64,000 bases of DNA from positions 7,750,001 through 7,814,000 of the forward strand of contig NZ_CP034463.1 of NCBI RefSeq assembly GCF_003955715.1, read 5' to 3'. This DNA is from Streptomyces aquilus. Lineage in GTDB: Bacteria; Actinomycetota; Actinomycetes; Streptomycetales; Streptomycetaceae. The notes under the pieces were generated by a model that saw only the letters and a program-made list of their open reading frames with translations, ran no database searches and was not told the origin of the DNA. The translations under genes and the position numbers were made by a program. The number at the start of each line of letters is the position of its first letter. Within the stretch, counting starts at the first letter, position 1. Shown piece after piece: positions 18,971 to 27,900 of the stretch.

Positions 18971-19519
18971 ATGGCCAAGCCCGAGGCCCGTGTGCCCATC
19001 CGGAGCAACGCGCGGTCCAACCGGGCGAAGATCCTGGCCGCCGCATGTGAGCTGCTGGGGCAGAACCCGGACGCCACGCTGGAGGAGATCGTGCAGGCCG
19101 CCGGTGTCGTACGGCGGACCGTGCACGGGCACTTCCCGGGCCGCGTGGCGCTGCTGGAGGCGCTCGCGCAGGAGGCGTCGGAGGCGTTGCGGGCGGCTTC
19201 CGCGCGGTGGCCGGACGGGACGGAGGAGCCGGAGCACGCGTTCGCCGGGTTCGTGCTCGCGGTGTGGCCCGAGGGTGACCGCTACCGGCTGCTGCTGTCA
19301 CTGGCGGCGCAGAACCTGGGGCAGGAACGGGTGACCGAGGCGGTGGCACCGGCCCGCGCGGCGGCCCTCGCGATCCTGGAGCGCGGCCGGCGGGCCGGGG
19401 TCTTCCACGACCGGCTCCCCGCGCCCGCGCTCAGCGCCGCGAGGGAGGCGTACACCCTCGGTCTGCTGGAGGCTGTCACGGCCGGTCTCTGGGAGGGGAC
19501 GGGGTGCGGGCCGCGGTGA
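18971..19519 (+). CDS. TetR-family regulator, probably C-terminally truncated by a frameshift
   Basis: A 182-aa TetR-type repressor. The N-terminal HTH runs from about residue 15 to 60 (RAKILAAACELLGQNPDATLEEIVQAAGVVRRTVHGHFPGR), followed by an all-alpha ligand domain. Just before its stop the protein ends in LWEGTGCGPR. If one G is added to the GGGG run at 19495-19498, the frame continues as LWEGDGVRAAVTSLIAVGVP and on through a helix to a TGA at 19597-19599, which reads like the normal end of this family. The sequence therefore shows either a one-base deletion or a sequencing error. No obvious target gene lies next to it. Confidence 0.82.
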   Translation: MAKPEARVPIRSNARSNRAKILAAACELLGQNPDATLEEIVQAAGVVRRTVHGHFPGRVALLEALAQEASEALRAASARWPDGTEEPEHAFAGFVLAVWPEGDRYRLLLSLAAQNLGQERVTEAVAPARAAALAILERGRRAGVFHDRLPAPALSAAREAYTLGLLEAVTAGLWEGTGCGPR

Positions 19520-19646
19520 CGAGTCTCATCGCCGTCGGTGTGCCGGTGGAGCGCGCGGAACGCGTGGTCGCGGAGGTCGTCGCCACCGGGCGGGAGTGAG
19601 GCGCGCGGTGCAGGGTTCGGTCTCGGTCGTCCCTGGAGGCTCAAGG

Positions 19647-19678
19647 GCGGACCCGGTGGACACCCCCACCGGGTCCGC
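19647..19678 (+). terminator. Terminator after the TetR gene
   Basis: A 13-bp perfect stem GCGGACCCGGTGG (19647-19659) with CCACCGGGTCCGC (19666-19678) and a 6-nt loop. Confidence 0.75.
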
Positions 19679-19750
19679 GAGCCGGGCAGGCGAGGGGGGA
19701 GTCTCTGCCCGGGTGTGGAGTGGCTGAAGACGGCGACAGCGGGCGGGTCG

Positions 19751-19762
19751 GACAACGTTGTC
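19751..19762. promoter_or_regulatory. LacI-type palindrome GACAACGTTGTC upstream of GH92 (first copy)
   Basis: A perfect 12-bp palindrome with a central CG, the style of LacI/GalR-family operators. The identical 12-mer stands at 41966-41977 upstream of the second GH92 gene. It lies about 110 bp upstream of the start used here. Confidence 0.7.
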
Positions 19763-19763
19763 G

Positions 19764-19779
19764 AGTGGTCTAAACCTCA
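19764..19779 (+). promoter_or_regulatory. DasR-responsive-element-like site
   Basis: AGTGGTCTAAACCTCA resembles the dre consensus ACTGGTCTAGACCAGT (recalled) in its TGGTCTA and ACC core; the 3' end is poor. It is immediately next to the GACAACGTTGTC palindrome. DasR is a GntR-family repressor responding to GlcNAc-derived phosphates. Confidence 0.35.
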
Positions 19780-19874
19780 CCCTACCGCGTCAATGGACCG
19801 CGAAGTCAAGCCAGTTGGGTGTGACCCGTCCGAGTGGCTCCGCGGTGCTGTCGGACTGGTGCTCGCGACCGCGC

Positions 19875-22800
19875 ATGGTACGGCTGGCGCACGTGAAGCC
19901 CCTGATGCTTGCCGCCGCTCTGGCCATGGTGTTGGCCGGTGTCGCCGCCGCGCCCGCCGCGCCCGCCACACCCCTCGCACCTCCTGAGCTCGTCGACGAC
20001 CCCACTCCTTACGTCGATCCCCTCATCGGCACCCGCAACGGTGGCAACGTCTTCCCCGGCGCGGTCACCCCGTTCGGCATGCTCTCGTGGAGCCCCGAGA
20101 ACACCCGCGGCGACGCCACCCGCACGGCGGCGCCCGGGGGTTACCACTACGACGCCACCCGCATCCGGGGCTTCAGCCTCACCCACATGTCCGGCACCGG
20201 GTGCGCGGGCGGCAGCGGTGACATCCCGTTCTTCCCGTACGCCGGACAGGTCACCTCTTCGCCCGCGAGCGACACCGGGGACGAGGTGTACGCCGCCGAC
20301 TTCGACCACGCCGACGAGACCGCCGAAGCCGGCCACTACAAGGTCGCCCTCGCCTCCGGCGTCACCGCGGACCTCACGGCCACCGCCCGCACCGGCTCGG
20401 CCCGCTTCACCTACCCGGCCGGCCGACCCGCCTCGCTGCTCGTCCGCACGGCCAACTCCGAAGTGGGATCGACGGATTCGACGGTCGAGATCGACCCGCA
20501 GAGCCGTACCCTCTCCGGCTCCGTCACCTCCGGCAACTTCTGTGGCCACCTCGACCCGGAGGGCCGACGCGCCTACTACACCCTGCACTTCACCGCCCGC
20601 TTCGACCGCGCCTTCAAGGCGACCGGCACCTGGCGGGACGACCGGCTCGACCCCGGTTCCCTCGCGGCGAGCGGCGGCACCGGCGGTTTCGCCCACGGCG
20701 GCCGGCCGGTCGCCGGCAAGGGGGCCGGGGGGTACGTCGAGTTCGCGCCGGGGGACGGACCGGTGAACGTCAAGGTCGGTATCTCGTACGTCAGTCGGGC
20801 GGGCGCCGAGGCGAACCTGGCGGTGGAGAACCCGCCGTACCGCACCTTCGACGCCGTACGGGAAGGGGCCCGCCGGGCCTGGCGCGACGACCTCGCCGCC
20901 GTCCGTGTCGGCGGCGGCACGGATGCCGAACGCAGCATCTTCTACACGGCCTTGTACCACTCGCTCCTGCACCCGAACGTGATCAGTGACGCCGACCGCA
21001 GGTATCGCGGCGCCGACGGCGAGGTGCACCGGACCGGGCGCCGGGCGCAGTACGGCACCTTCTCCGGCTGGGACGTCTACCGCGACCAGGTGCAGCTGCT
21101 CACGCTCCTCCAGCCGCGTACCGGCTCCGACATCGCCCAGTCGCTGTACGAACTCGCCGAGCAGAACGGCGGGATCTGGGACCGCTGGCTGCACGGCGCG
21201 AGCGGCACGCATGTCATGAACGGCGATCCGTCGGCCGTCGCGCTGGCGGGCATCCACGCCTTCGGAGGCACCGGCTTCGATCTGTCCGGGGCGCTGGACT
21301 CACTGGTCCGCGCGGCGACCGTACCGACCCCGCAGGATCTGTCCGCCGCCGGGAAACCGGTCCTGTCGGTGGGGCAACGGCCTTCTCTCGACCGGTACGT
21401 GAAGCACCACTACATGCCGTCCGCGTCCAACGCCTGGGGCGGTGCCGCCGAGACGCTGGAGATGTCCGGCGCCGACTTCGCCCTCTCGCAACTCGCCGCG
21501 GCGGCAGGGGAGAAGGGCGTCGCCGTCGAATTCGCCGGGCGCTCCCAGTGGTGGCAGAACAACTTCAACATCGGTGCCGACCCGAGCGGCGGCTACATCG
21601 CCAACCGCAAGGACGACGGGAGTTGGGTCACGGGCTTCACCCCGGCCACCGGCAACGGGTTCGTGGAGGGGACGGCCGCCCAGTACACCTGGATGGTCCC
21701 GCACGATCCGGCGGGGCTCTTCGCCGCGATGGGCGGGCGGGACGCGGCCCGCGGCCGGCTCGACTCCTTCTTCCACGCGGGCGACGGCAGTTGGGCCTTC
21801 ACCGGGAGCGGCGGCGAGAAGGCCGAGCTGGACAACGAGCCTTCGATCAACGTGCCCTACCTGTACGACTACGCGGGCGCCCCGTACCGGACGCAGGAGA
21901 CCGTGCGCGCCGCCGTGCGGCAGCTGTGGTCGGCTCGGCCGGGCGGCATCCCGGGCAACGACGACCTCGGCGCGATGTCCGCCTGGTACGTCTTCGCCGC
22001 CCTCGGCATGTATCCGCAGGTCCCCTCCCGTGCCGAACTCGTCCTGGCCTCACCGCTGTTCCCGCGGATCGAGATCGACCGCCCCGACGGCAACGACATC
22101 TCCGTCCGCGCGGAAGCGGCCGCCGTCGACGCGCCGTACATCCACTCCCTGCGCGTCGACGGACGTACCAGTGAACGGCCTTGGCTGCCGGCGACCTTCG
22201 TACGGGACGGCGGTCGCCTCGACTACACGCTCTCCCGCACAGCCGACCGCGCGTGGGGCTCGGGCGCCGATGCCGCCCCGCCCTCCTTCCGCGAGGGCGA
22301 GCAGCCCTACCAGGTCGGCATCGGGCCGACCGCGGCGACGCTCGCCCCGGGCGGGAGCGTGAAGGTCGCCGTTCGCGCGCTCGCGCTGAGCGGCGGTGCC
22401 GGGCCGGAGGTCCGCTTCAGCGTCGACGCGCCGGCGGGGATCGAGGCAAGTCCCGTCGAGGGAACCGCCGTTGACGGGGTTCAGGAGATCACGCTCAGTG
22501 CCGGCGAGGACACCGCTCAGGGCTTCTACGACGTCGAGATCGCCGTCGGCTCGTACGCGCAGCCGGTCTTCCTGACCGTCGCCGCCCCCGGCAGTCTTCT
22601 GGCCGCCTACGACGGCACCGGGATCTCGGACGACTCCGGCGACCACGACGAGGCCGACTTCGACGGCGGCGGCTGGAGCTACTCCCGCCAGGCCCTTGCC
22701 GCGGCCGGGCTGAGCCCGGGCGGTCAGGGGCGGGTGGGCGACGGCCTCGGCTTCACCTGGCCCGGCTCGCCGAACGGGCGGCCGGACAACGCGGCCGGGA

Positions 22801-23153
22801 ATGGACAGACCGTGCAATTGGCCGCACCTGTCCGCCAGTTGGCCTTCGTCGGCAGTGCGGTCAATGGGGATCAGCGGGGCCGTGCCACCGTCACCTACAC
22901 CGACGGCAGCTCCGACACCGTCGACCTCTCCTTCAGCGACTGGACGCTCGGCGGGGGCGGCGGCAGCGTGCGGTACGGCAACGAGGTCGTCGCGAGGACC
23001 ACGTACCGGAACGTCCCGGGCGCGGGGCGGGAAGCGGTCGCCACGTACGTCTTCGCGACCGAGCCGTTCAGGGCGCCCGAGGGGATGGCCGTGGTGAGTG
23101 TGCGGCTGCCCCGTGAGCCGGACCTGCACGTGTTCACGCTGGCGACTCGCTGA
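19875..23153 (+). CDS. Secreted GH92 alpha-mannosidase (canonical active site)
   Basis: A 1092-aa exo-alpha-mannosidase of family GH92, calcium-dependent and inverting. The signal peptide is MVRLAHVKPLMLAAALAMVL with cleavage after the Ala-rich stretch near residue 30. The catalytic region starts with DPLIGTRNGGNVFPGA. The general acid is Glu655 in LDNEPSIN, and the general-base Asp pair is D696-D697 in GNDDLGAMSAWY. C-terminal to about residue 800 is a NEW3-like beta domain and then a carbohydrate-binding-like module, probably for substrate anchoring. The ATG at 19875 is preferred over the longer open frame because it gives a proper signal peptide and the operator lies upstream of it. The stop overlaps the convergent CE7 gene by 20 bp. 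Likely substrates are alpha-mannans or high-mannose glycans. Confidence 0.93.
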   Translation: MVRLAHVKPLMLAAALAMVLAGVAAAPAAPATPLAPPELVDDPTPYVDPLIGTRNGGNVFPGAVTPFGMLSWSPENTRGDATRTAAPGGYHYDATRIRGFSLTHMSGTGCAGGSGDIPFFPYAGQVTSSPASDTGDEVYAADFDHADETAEAGHYKVALASGVTADLTATARTGSARFTYPAGRPASLLVRTANSEVGSTDSTVEIDPQSRTLSGSVTSGNFCGHLDPEGRRAYYTLHFTARFDRAFKATGTWRDDRLDPGSLAASGGTGGFAHGGRPVAGKGAGGYVEFAPGDGPVNVKVGISYVSRAGAEANLAVENPPYRTFDAVREGARRAWRDDLAAVRVGGGTDAERSIFYTALYHSLLHPNVISDADRRYRGADGEVHRTGRRAQYGTFSGWDVYRDQVQLLTLLQPRTGSDIAQSLYELAEQNGGIWDRWLHGASGTHVMNGDPSAVALAGIHAFGGTGFDLSGALDSLVRAATVPTPQDLSAAGKPVLSVGQRPSLDRYVKHHYMPSASNAWGGAAETLEMSGADFALSQLAAAAGEKGVAVEFAGRSQWWQNNFNIGADPSGGYIANRKDDGSWVTGFTPATGNGFVEGTAAQYTWMVPHDPAGLFAAMGGRDAARGRLDSFFHAGDGSWAFTGSGGEKAELDNEPSINVPYLYDYAGAPYRTQETVRAAVRQLWSARPGGIPGNDDLGAMSAWYVFAALGMYPQVPSRAELVLASPLFPRIEIDRPDGNDISVRAEAAAVDAPYIHSLRVDGRTSERPWLPATFVRDGGRLDYTLSRTADRAWGSGADAAPPSFREGEQPYQVGIGPTAATLAPGGSVKVAVRALALSGGAGPEVRFSVDAPAGIEASPVEGTAVDGVQEITLSAGEDTAQGFYDVEIAVGSYAQPVFLTVAAPGSLLAAYDGTGISDDSGDHDEADFDGGGWSYSRQALAAAGLSPGGQGRVGDGLGFTWPGSPNGRPDNAAGNGQTVQLAAPVRQLAFVGSAVNGDQRGRATVTYTDGSSDTVDLSFSDWTLGGGGGSVRYGNEVVARTTYRNVPGAGREAVATYVFATEPFRAPEGMAVVSVRLPREPDLHVFTLATR

Positions 23154-24132
23154 AAAGCCCGGCCAGCCAGTCGAGTTGGCGGCGGACATGGACCGCGTCG
23201 CCGCCCTCGTGGCCGTTGTACGGGTAGGCGTGGATCTCCTTGCGCGGGTCGGCGCCGGACAGTTCGGCCCAGCGGTTGAAGGCCGCGTACGCACCGCTCG
23301 GCGGGCAGACCGTGTCGCGCAGGCCGACGCCGAAGTGGGCCGGGGCGTGGGCGCGACGGGCGAAGGAGACGCCCTCGACGTAGGACAGCGTGCGGTACGC
23401 GGCCTCCTCCGCGCCCCGGTGCACGGAGAGGTAGCTGCTGATCTCGCCGTACGGGTGGGCGTCCGTGAGGTCGAGGGCGCGGCGGATGCCGCACAGCAGC
23501 GGGGCGGTGATCAGGGCCGCGGCCAGGTCGGGGACGAGCCCGGCGACGGCGAGGGCCAGGCCGCCGCCCTGGCTGTTGCCGACGGCGACCGTGCGGGAGG
23601 CGTCCACGCCGGGCAGGGCGCGGACCGCGGTGACCGCGCGGACGGCGTCCGTGATGAGGCGGCGGTAGTGATAGTCGCGGGGGTGCAGCAGACCGCGGGT
23701 CATGGGACCCGGACCACCGGGGGCCTGGGCGTGCGGGTCGGGGGTGGCGCCGCCGTTGCCGTACTGGTCGCCCTGACCGCGGTTGTCCATGAGCAGCACC
23801 GCGTATCCGGCGTTCACCCAGGTCAGGCGCTCGTGCGGGAGGCCGCGGCCACGGCCGTAGCCCGCGTACTCGACGACCGCGGGCAAGGGTCCTGGCACCC
23901 CGGCGGGGCGGGAGAACCAGGCGCGCACCGGGTCGCCCGCGAAGCCCCGGAACGTCACGTCCCAGCACTCGGTGAGCCGCAGGCCGGTCTCCACCGGCTG
24001 CACCGACACCAACACCTCCTCCTGGGCGGCCTCCTTGAGGGTCCCGTGCCAGAACTCCTCGAAGTCGGCGGGCTCTTCGGGGAGCGGGCGATGGTGCGCC
24101 AGTTCCGTCAGCGGCAGGTCGAACGCGGGCAC
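23134..24132 (-). CDS. CE7 acetyl xylan esterase / cephalosporin-C deacetylase family
   Basis: A 332-aa alpha/beta hydrolase without a signal peptide, so cytoplasmic, as CE7 enzymes usually are. They remove acetyl groups from imported xylo-oligosaccharides. The nucleophile Ser187 lies in VGNSQGGGLAL, the family RGQG lies in MDNRGQGDQYG, and the catalytic His is in NGHEGGD. The GTG at 24132 (MPAFDLPLTELA) is used because GAGG stands about 8 nt upstream; an in-frame ATG at 24162 is less well supported. The gene diverges from the sugar ABC operon at 24360, sharing a 227-bp regulatory gap, and overlaps the end of GH92 by 20 bp. Confidence 0.92.
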   Translation of the reverse strand: MPAFDLPLTELAHHRPLPEEPADFEEFWHGTLKEAAQEEVLVSVQPVETGLRLTECWDVTFRGFAGDPVRAWFSRPAGVPGPLPAVVEYAGYGRGRGLPHERLTWVNAGYAVLLMDNRGQGDQYGNGGATPDPHAQAPGGPGPMTRGLLHPRDYHYRRLITDAVRAVTAVRALPGVDASRTVAVGNSQGGGLALAVAGLVPDLAAALITAPLLCGIRRALDLTDAHPYGEISSYLSVHRGAEEAAYRTLSYVEGVSFARRAHAPAHFGVGLRDTVCPPSGAYAAFNRWAELSGADPRKEIHAYPYNGHEGGDAVHVRRQLDWLAGLFSESPA

Positions 24133-24262
24133 GAGGCACCTCGCAGGAGTCGGTCGACACATGGAAACTTGCGGAGATTACTGCGCTGCGCCTCCGGGTT
24201 CTACCCCGTGCGCCAAGGACTTCAACTCCGTACATCCGCCTCGGAAGACCACTGCAACACCC

Positions 24263-24292
24263 ATTGACAGCGCTTTCCATGTGCCTTTAGGT
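24263..24292 (+). promoter_or_regulatory. Promoter and LacI-type half-palindrome for the sugar ABC operon
   Basis: -35 TTGACA (24263-24268) with TAGGTT (24287-24292) as -10, spacing 18. Overlapping the -35, GACAGCGCTTTCC (24265-24277) has the AGCGCT core and an imperfect GGAAAGCGCTTTCC-like symmetry typical of LacI-family sites. No LacI gene is nearby. Confidence 0.45.
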
Positions 24293-24359
24293 TGCCGCGA
24301 AGTTACCGGTAAGAGCTCGAAAGTTTCGGTTCAACTCCCTCTCCTGAGAGGACCGAGCC

Positions 24360-25343
24360 ATGAGCACGTCCACCAAGTCGGCCTCTCCGCCCGGCGTTCA
24401 GGACCCGCCCGCACCCGCTCCACCGCGCAAGCTCTCCGCACGCGTCAGCTGGCGACGGGCGCTGCGCCGCGACTGGCAGCTGTACTCGCTGGCGGTGCTG
24501 CCGCTGCTGTTCTTCCTGGTCTTCCGCTATCTGCCGATGCTCGGCAATGTGATCGCCTTCCGGCGCTTCGAGCCGGGCGGCTCGATGTTCGGCGAGCAGT
24601 GGGTCGGCCTGCGCTATGTCGAGATGTTCCTCAGCGACCCGACCTTCTGGCAGGTCTTCCGGAACACTCTGTGGCTCGGCGGACTGACCCTGGTCTTCTG
24701 CTTCCCGGTGCCGATCGTGCTGGCCCTGCTGCTCAACGAGGTGCGCAGGCGGGCCCTGAAGCGGTTCGTGCAGTCGGTGTCGTACCTGCCGCACTTCCTG
24801 TCGATCGTGATCGTCGCCGGCATCACCTTGCAGATCCTCGCCACCGACGGCCCGGTCAACCACGTCCTCGGCCTGCTCGGCCACGACGAGATCCGGTTCA
24901 TCCAGGAACCCGAGTGGTTCCGCACGATCTACGTCGGCTCCGAGATCTGGCAGACCGCCGGCTGGGGCACGATCCTCTACCTCGCCGCGCTTACCACCAT
25001 CGACGAGGACCTGTACGAGGCCGCCCGCATCGACGGCGCCGGCCGCTGGCGGCAGACCTGGCACGTCACCCTGCCCGGCATCCGCCCCACCATGATCACG
25101 CTGCTGATCCTCAACGTCGGCACGTTCATGGCGGTCGGCTTCGAGAAGGTCCTGCTGCTCTACAACCCGCTGACCTACCAGACCTCCGACGTGATCTCCA
25201 CGTACGTCTACCGGACCGGCGTCGAGTCCAACAGCTTCAGCTACGCCGCCGCCATCGGCCTGTTCGAGGCGGTCATCGGCCTGGTCCTGATCACCTCCGC
25301 GAACCAGCTCTCGCGGCGCACGGTGGGGACCAGCCTGTGGTGA
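24360..25343 (+). CDS. Sugar ABC transporter permease (LplB-like)
   Basis: A 327-aa inner-membrane permease of the carbohydrate uptake family 1. After a Pro-rich cytosolic tail, about six membrane helices follow, with the EAA loop at EAARIDGAGRWRQTWHVTLPGI, which docks the ATPase. It is closest in style to LplB/YtcP permeases of Firmicutes-type oligosaccharide importers. GAGAGGA precedes the ATG at 24360. It is the first gene of the operon 24360-32111, which encodes no ATPase, so the shared MsiK-type ATPase is the likely partner. Confidence 0.93.
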   Translation: MSTSTKSASPPGVQDPPAPAPPRKLSARVSWRRALRRDWQLYSLAVLPLLFFLVFRYLPMLGNVIAFRRFEPGGSMFGEQWVGLRYVEMFLSDPTFWQVFRNTLWLGGLTLVFCFPVPIVLALLLNEVRRRALKRFVQSVSYLPHFLSIVIVAGITLQILATDGPVNHVLGLLGHDEIRFIQEPEWFRTIYVGSEIWQTAGWGTILYLAALTTIDEDLYEAARIDGAGRWRQTWHVTLPGIRPTMITLLILNVGTFMAVGFEKVLLLYNPLTYQTSDVISTYVYRTGVESNSFSYAAAIGLFEAVIGLVLITSANQLSRRTVGTSLW

Positions 25344-26209
25344 GGCCGAGCCGCTCCTACCGGGTGTTCCAGGGCGTCAACGGGGTGATCCTCAGCCTCG
25401 TCGTGGTCGTGACCCTGTATCCCTTCGTCAACATCGTCGCCCGGTCCTTCAGCGGGGAGCGGCAGATCCGCGCCGGCGAAGTGACGTTGTGGCCGAAGGG
25501 GTTCAACCTCACCACGTACAAGATCGTGTTCCAGGACTCGATGTTCTGGCGCAACTACGGCAACACCGTGTTCTACACGGTCGTCTCCACCGCCGTCGCG
25601 ATGATCCTGACGACCTGTTACGCGTACGTCCTGTCGAAGAAGCACCTCAAGGGCCGCACCGCGCTGGTCGGCATCGCCGTGTTCACCATGTTCTTCACCG
25701 GCGGTCTGATCCCCAACTACGTGCTGATCACCACCCTCGGCCTGAAGAACAGCGTGTGGGCGATCGCCCTGCCCAACGCGATCAGCGTCTTCAACCTGCT
25801 GGTGATGAAGGCCTTCTTCGAGAGTCTGCCGGGGGAACTGGAGGAGGCCGCGCAGATCGACGGGCTGAGCACCTACGGCATCCTGCTCAGGGTCGTGCTG
25901 CCGCTGTCCAAGGCGGTCGTCGCGACGATGGTCCTGTTCTACTCGGTGTCCTTCTGGAACTCCTGGTTCAGCGCGTTCCTCTACATGGACAGCTCGGACC
26001 TGATGCCGGTCACCGTCTATCTGCGGAACATGATCCTGGGCGCCACCGGCGGCTCCAACGCCGGCGCCGGCACCGAGCAGCTCAGCCAGGTCGGCGCGAA
26101 CATCCAGGCGGTGACCATCGTGCTCACCTCGCTGCCGATCCTCTGCGTGTACCCGTTCGTCCAGCGCTACTTCGTCTCGGGCGTGATGCTCGGCGCCGTC
26201 AAGGGCTGA
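25340..26209 (+). CDS. Sugar ABC transporter permease (LplC-like)
   Basis: A 289-aa second permease, with an EAA loop at EEAAQIDGLSTYGILLRVVLPL. The GTG at 25340 overlaps the TGA of the first permease (GTGA); another in-frame GTG lies at 25337. Coupled translation fits equal amounts of the two membrane subunits. Confidence 0.93.
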   Translation: MRPSRSYRVFQGVNGVILSLVVVVTLYPFVNIVARSFSGERQIRAGEVTLWPKGFNLTTYKIVFQDSMFWRNYGNTVFYTVVSTAVAMILTTCYAYVLSKKHLKGRTALVGIAVFTMFFTGGLIPNYVLITTLGLKNSVWAIALPNAISVFNLLVMKAFFESLPGELEEAAQIDGLSTYGILLRVVLPLSKAVVATMVLFYSVSFWNSWFSAFLYMDSSDLMPVTVYLRNMILGATGGSNAGAGTEQLSQVGANIQAVTIVLTSLPILCVYPFVQRYFVSGVMLGAVKG

Positions 26210-26244
26210 TCCCCCCGACTCACCCAAGGAACAAGGGAGTTCCC

Positions 26245-27900
26245 GTGAAGAACGCAGGAGAACTGTCGCGGCGTCAGATCCTGGCGGCCGCCGGCTTCAT
26301 CGGTCTCGCCGGCCTCACCGGCTGCGGCAGCGGCGACGACGGCGGCGACAGCAAGGACCTCTCGAAGAAGCAGAACGGCGCGATGAAGGAGTACCGCGCC
26401 GGGCAGCGGTTCAAGGCCGCCAAGCCGCTGTCCTTCTCGATGCTGCACAACGACAACCCGGTCTACCCCTACAAGAGCAGCTGGCAGTTCTGGAAGGAGG
26501 TCACCAAGCGCACCGGCGTCACCCTGAAGCCGCTCGACGTCCCGCTCGCCGACTACGAGAAGAAGCGCAGCGTCCTCATCGGCGCGGGCGACGCCCCCTT
26601 CCTGATCCCCAAGACGTACCACCCGGGCGAGGTCCCCTTCGTCTCCTCCGGCGCGATCCTGCCGGTCAGCGAGTACGTGCACCTCATGCCCAACTACCAG
26701 GACAAGGTGAAGAGGTGGAAGCTCGAACCCGAGCTCGACTCCATCCGCCAGTCCGACGGGAAGTACTACCTGCTGCCCGGCCTGCACGAGAAGCCCAAGG
26801 CCGGCTACTCCCTCTCCTTCCGCACGGACGTCCTCGACAGGCTCGGCCTCGCCCTGCCCGGCACCTGGGACGAGGTGTACTCGGTCCTGAAGGCGCTCAA
26901 GGCGGAGTACCCCGACAAATACCCGTGGACCGACCGCTGGAGCGTCAACACCCCCTTCCCCTGCGGTGCGTTGTTCCAGTACCTCGGCCAGTCCTACGGG
27001 GTGAAGGCGGGCTGGGCGTACGACAACCTCAGCTTCGACACCAAGGCGCAGAAGTTCGTCTTCACGGCCACGCAGGACAACTACCGGGCGATGGTCGAGT
27101 ACTTGAGGAAGATCGTCGCGGAGAAGCTGCTCGACCCCGAGAGCTTCACCCAGCAGGACGACCAGGCGACGCAGAAGCTGCTGGCCGAGAAGTCGTACGT
27201 CATCAGCGCCAACCCGCAGGAGCTGGTGCAGAACTACCGCTACAACCTGGAGAAGCAGGTCAAGGGCTCGAAGATCGAGATGGTCCCGGTGCCGCTCGGA
27301 CCGGCGGGCCCGGTCGTCCTCGGCGGGGTCCGGCTGGAGAACGGGATCATGGTCTCCAGCAAGGCCCTCAGGAGTGACAGCTTCGTCGCGATGATGCAGT
27401 TCGTGGACTGGCTCTGGTACTCGGACGAGGGCCAGAAGCTGTGCAAGTGGGGTGTCCAGGGCGTCACTTACACCGAGTCCGGCGGCAGCTACAAGCTGAA
27501 GCCCGGCATCTCCCTCATGGGCTCAGACCCGGACGCCCCGAAGGACCTCCAGAAGGACTTCGGCTTCTTCAACGGCGTCTTCACCTACGGCGGCAGCTGG
27601 GAGCTGGTCTCCTCCAACTTCGGCCCGGACGAGAAGAAGTTCCAGGACGCGATGTCCCAGCGCGAGGAACTGCCCATCGACCCCGCCCACCCCCTTCAGT
27701 CCGTGGAGCAGGAACAGGCCACCCTCTGGGACACCCCGCTCAAGGACCACACCATCCAGAACACCCTGAAGTTCGTCCTCGGCAAGCGGCCGATGTCCGA
27801 ATGGGACGCCTTCGTCACCGAGTTGAAGGCGAAGAACCTCCAGCAGCTCGTCGACCTGCACAACAAGGCCTACGACCGGTTCAAGAAGGAGAACGGATGA
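26245..27900 (+). CDS. Sugar ABC transporter substrate-binding lipoprotein (LplA-like)
   Basis: A 551-aa extracytoplasmic binding protein, long for the family and typical of LplA-type oligosaccharide receptors. The N-terminus has a twin-arginine-like stretch (LSRRQILAAAGF) and a lipobox LTGC, so it is probably a Tat-exported lipoprotein. The GTG at 26245 follows AAGGGAG. The last bases overlap the GH39 gene (ATGA), suggesting that GH39 acts on what this protein captures. The ligand is unknown; GH39 and GH42 neighbours suggest a xylo- or galacto-containing oligosaccharide. Confidence 0.92.
   Translation: MKNAGELSRRQILAAAGFIGLAGLTGCGSGDDGGDSKDLSKKQNGAMKEYRAGQRFKAAKPLSFSMLHNDNPVYPYKSSWQFWKEVTKRTGVTLKPLDVPLADYEKKRSVLIGAGDAPFLIPKTYHPGEVPFVSSGAILPVSEYVHLMPNYQDKVKRWKLEPELDSIRQSDGKYYLLPGLHEKPKAGYSLSFRTDVLDRLGLALPGTWDEVYSVLKALKAEYPDKYPWTDRWSVNTPFPCGALFQYLGQSYGVKAGWAYDNLSFDTKAQKFVFTATQDNYRAMVEYLRKIVAEKLLDPESFTQQDDQATQKLLAEKSYVISANPQELVQNYRYNLEKQVKGSKIEMVPVPLGPAGPVVLGGVRLENGIMVSSKALRSDSFVAMMQFVDWLWYSDEGQKLCKWGVQGVTYTESGGSYKLKPGISLMGSDPDAPKDLQKDFGFFNGVFTYGGSWELVSSNFGPDEKKFQDAMSQREELPIDPAHPLQSVEQEQATLWDTPLKDHTIQNTLKFVLGKRPMSEWDAFVTELKAKNLQQLVDLHNKAYDRFKKENG

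Noticed and set aside
18202..19050. Open frames through the 47-bp array in all three forward frames
   Set aside because: The unit length is not a multiple of 3, so every frame reads the same repeats; no start with a good ribosome-binding site and one frame runs into the TetR gene.
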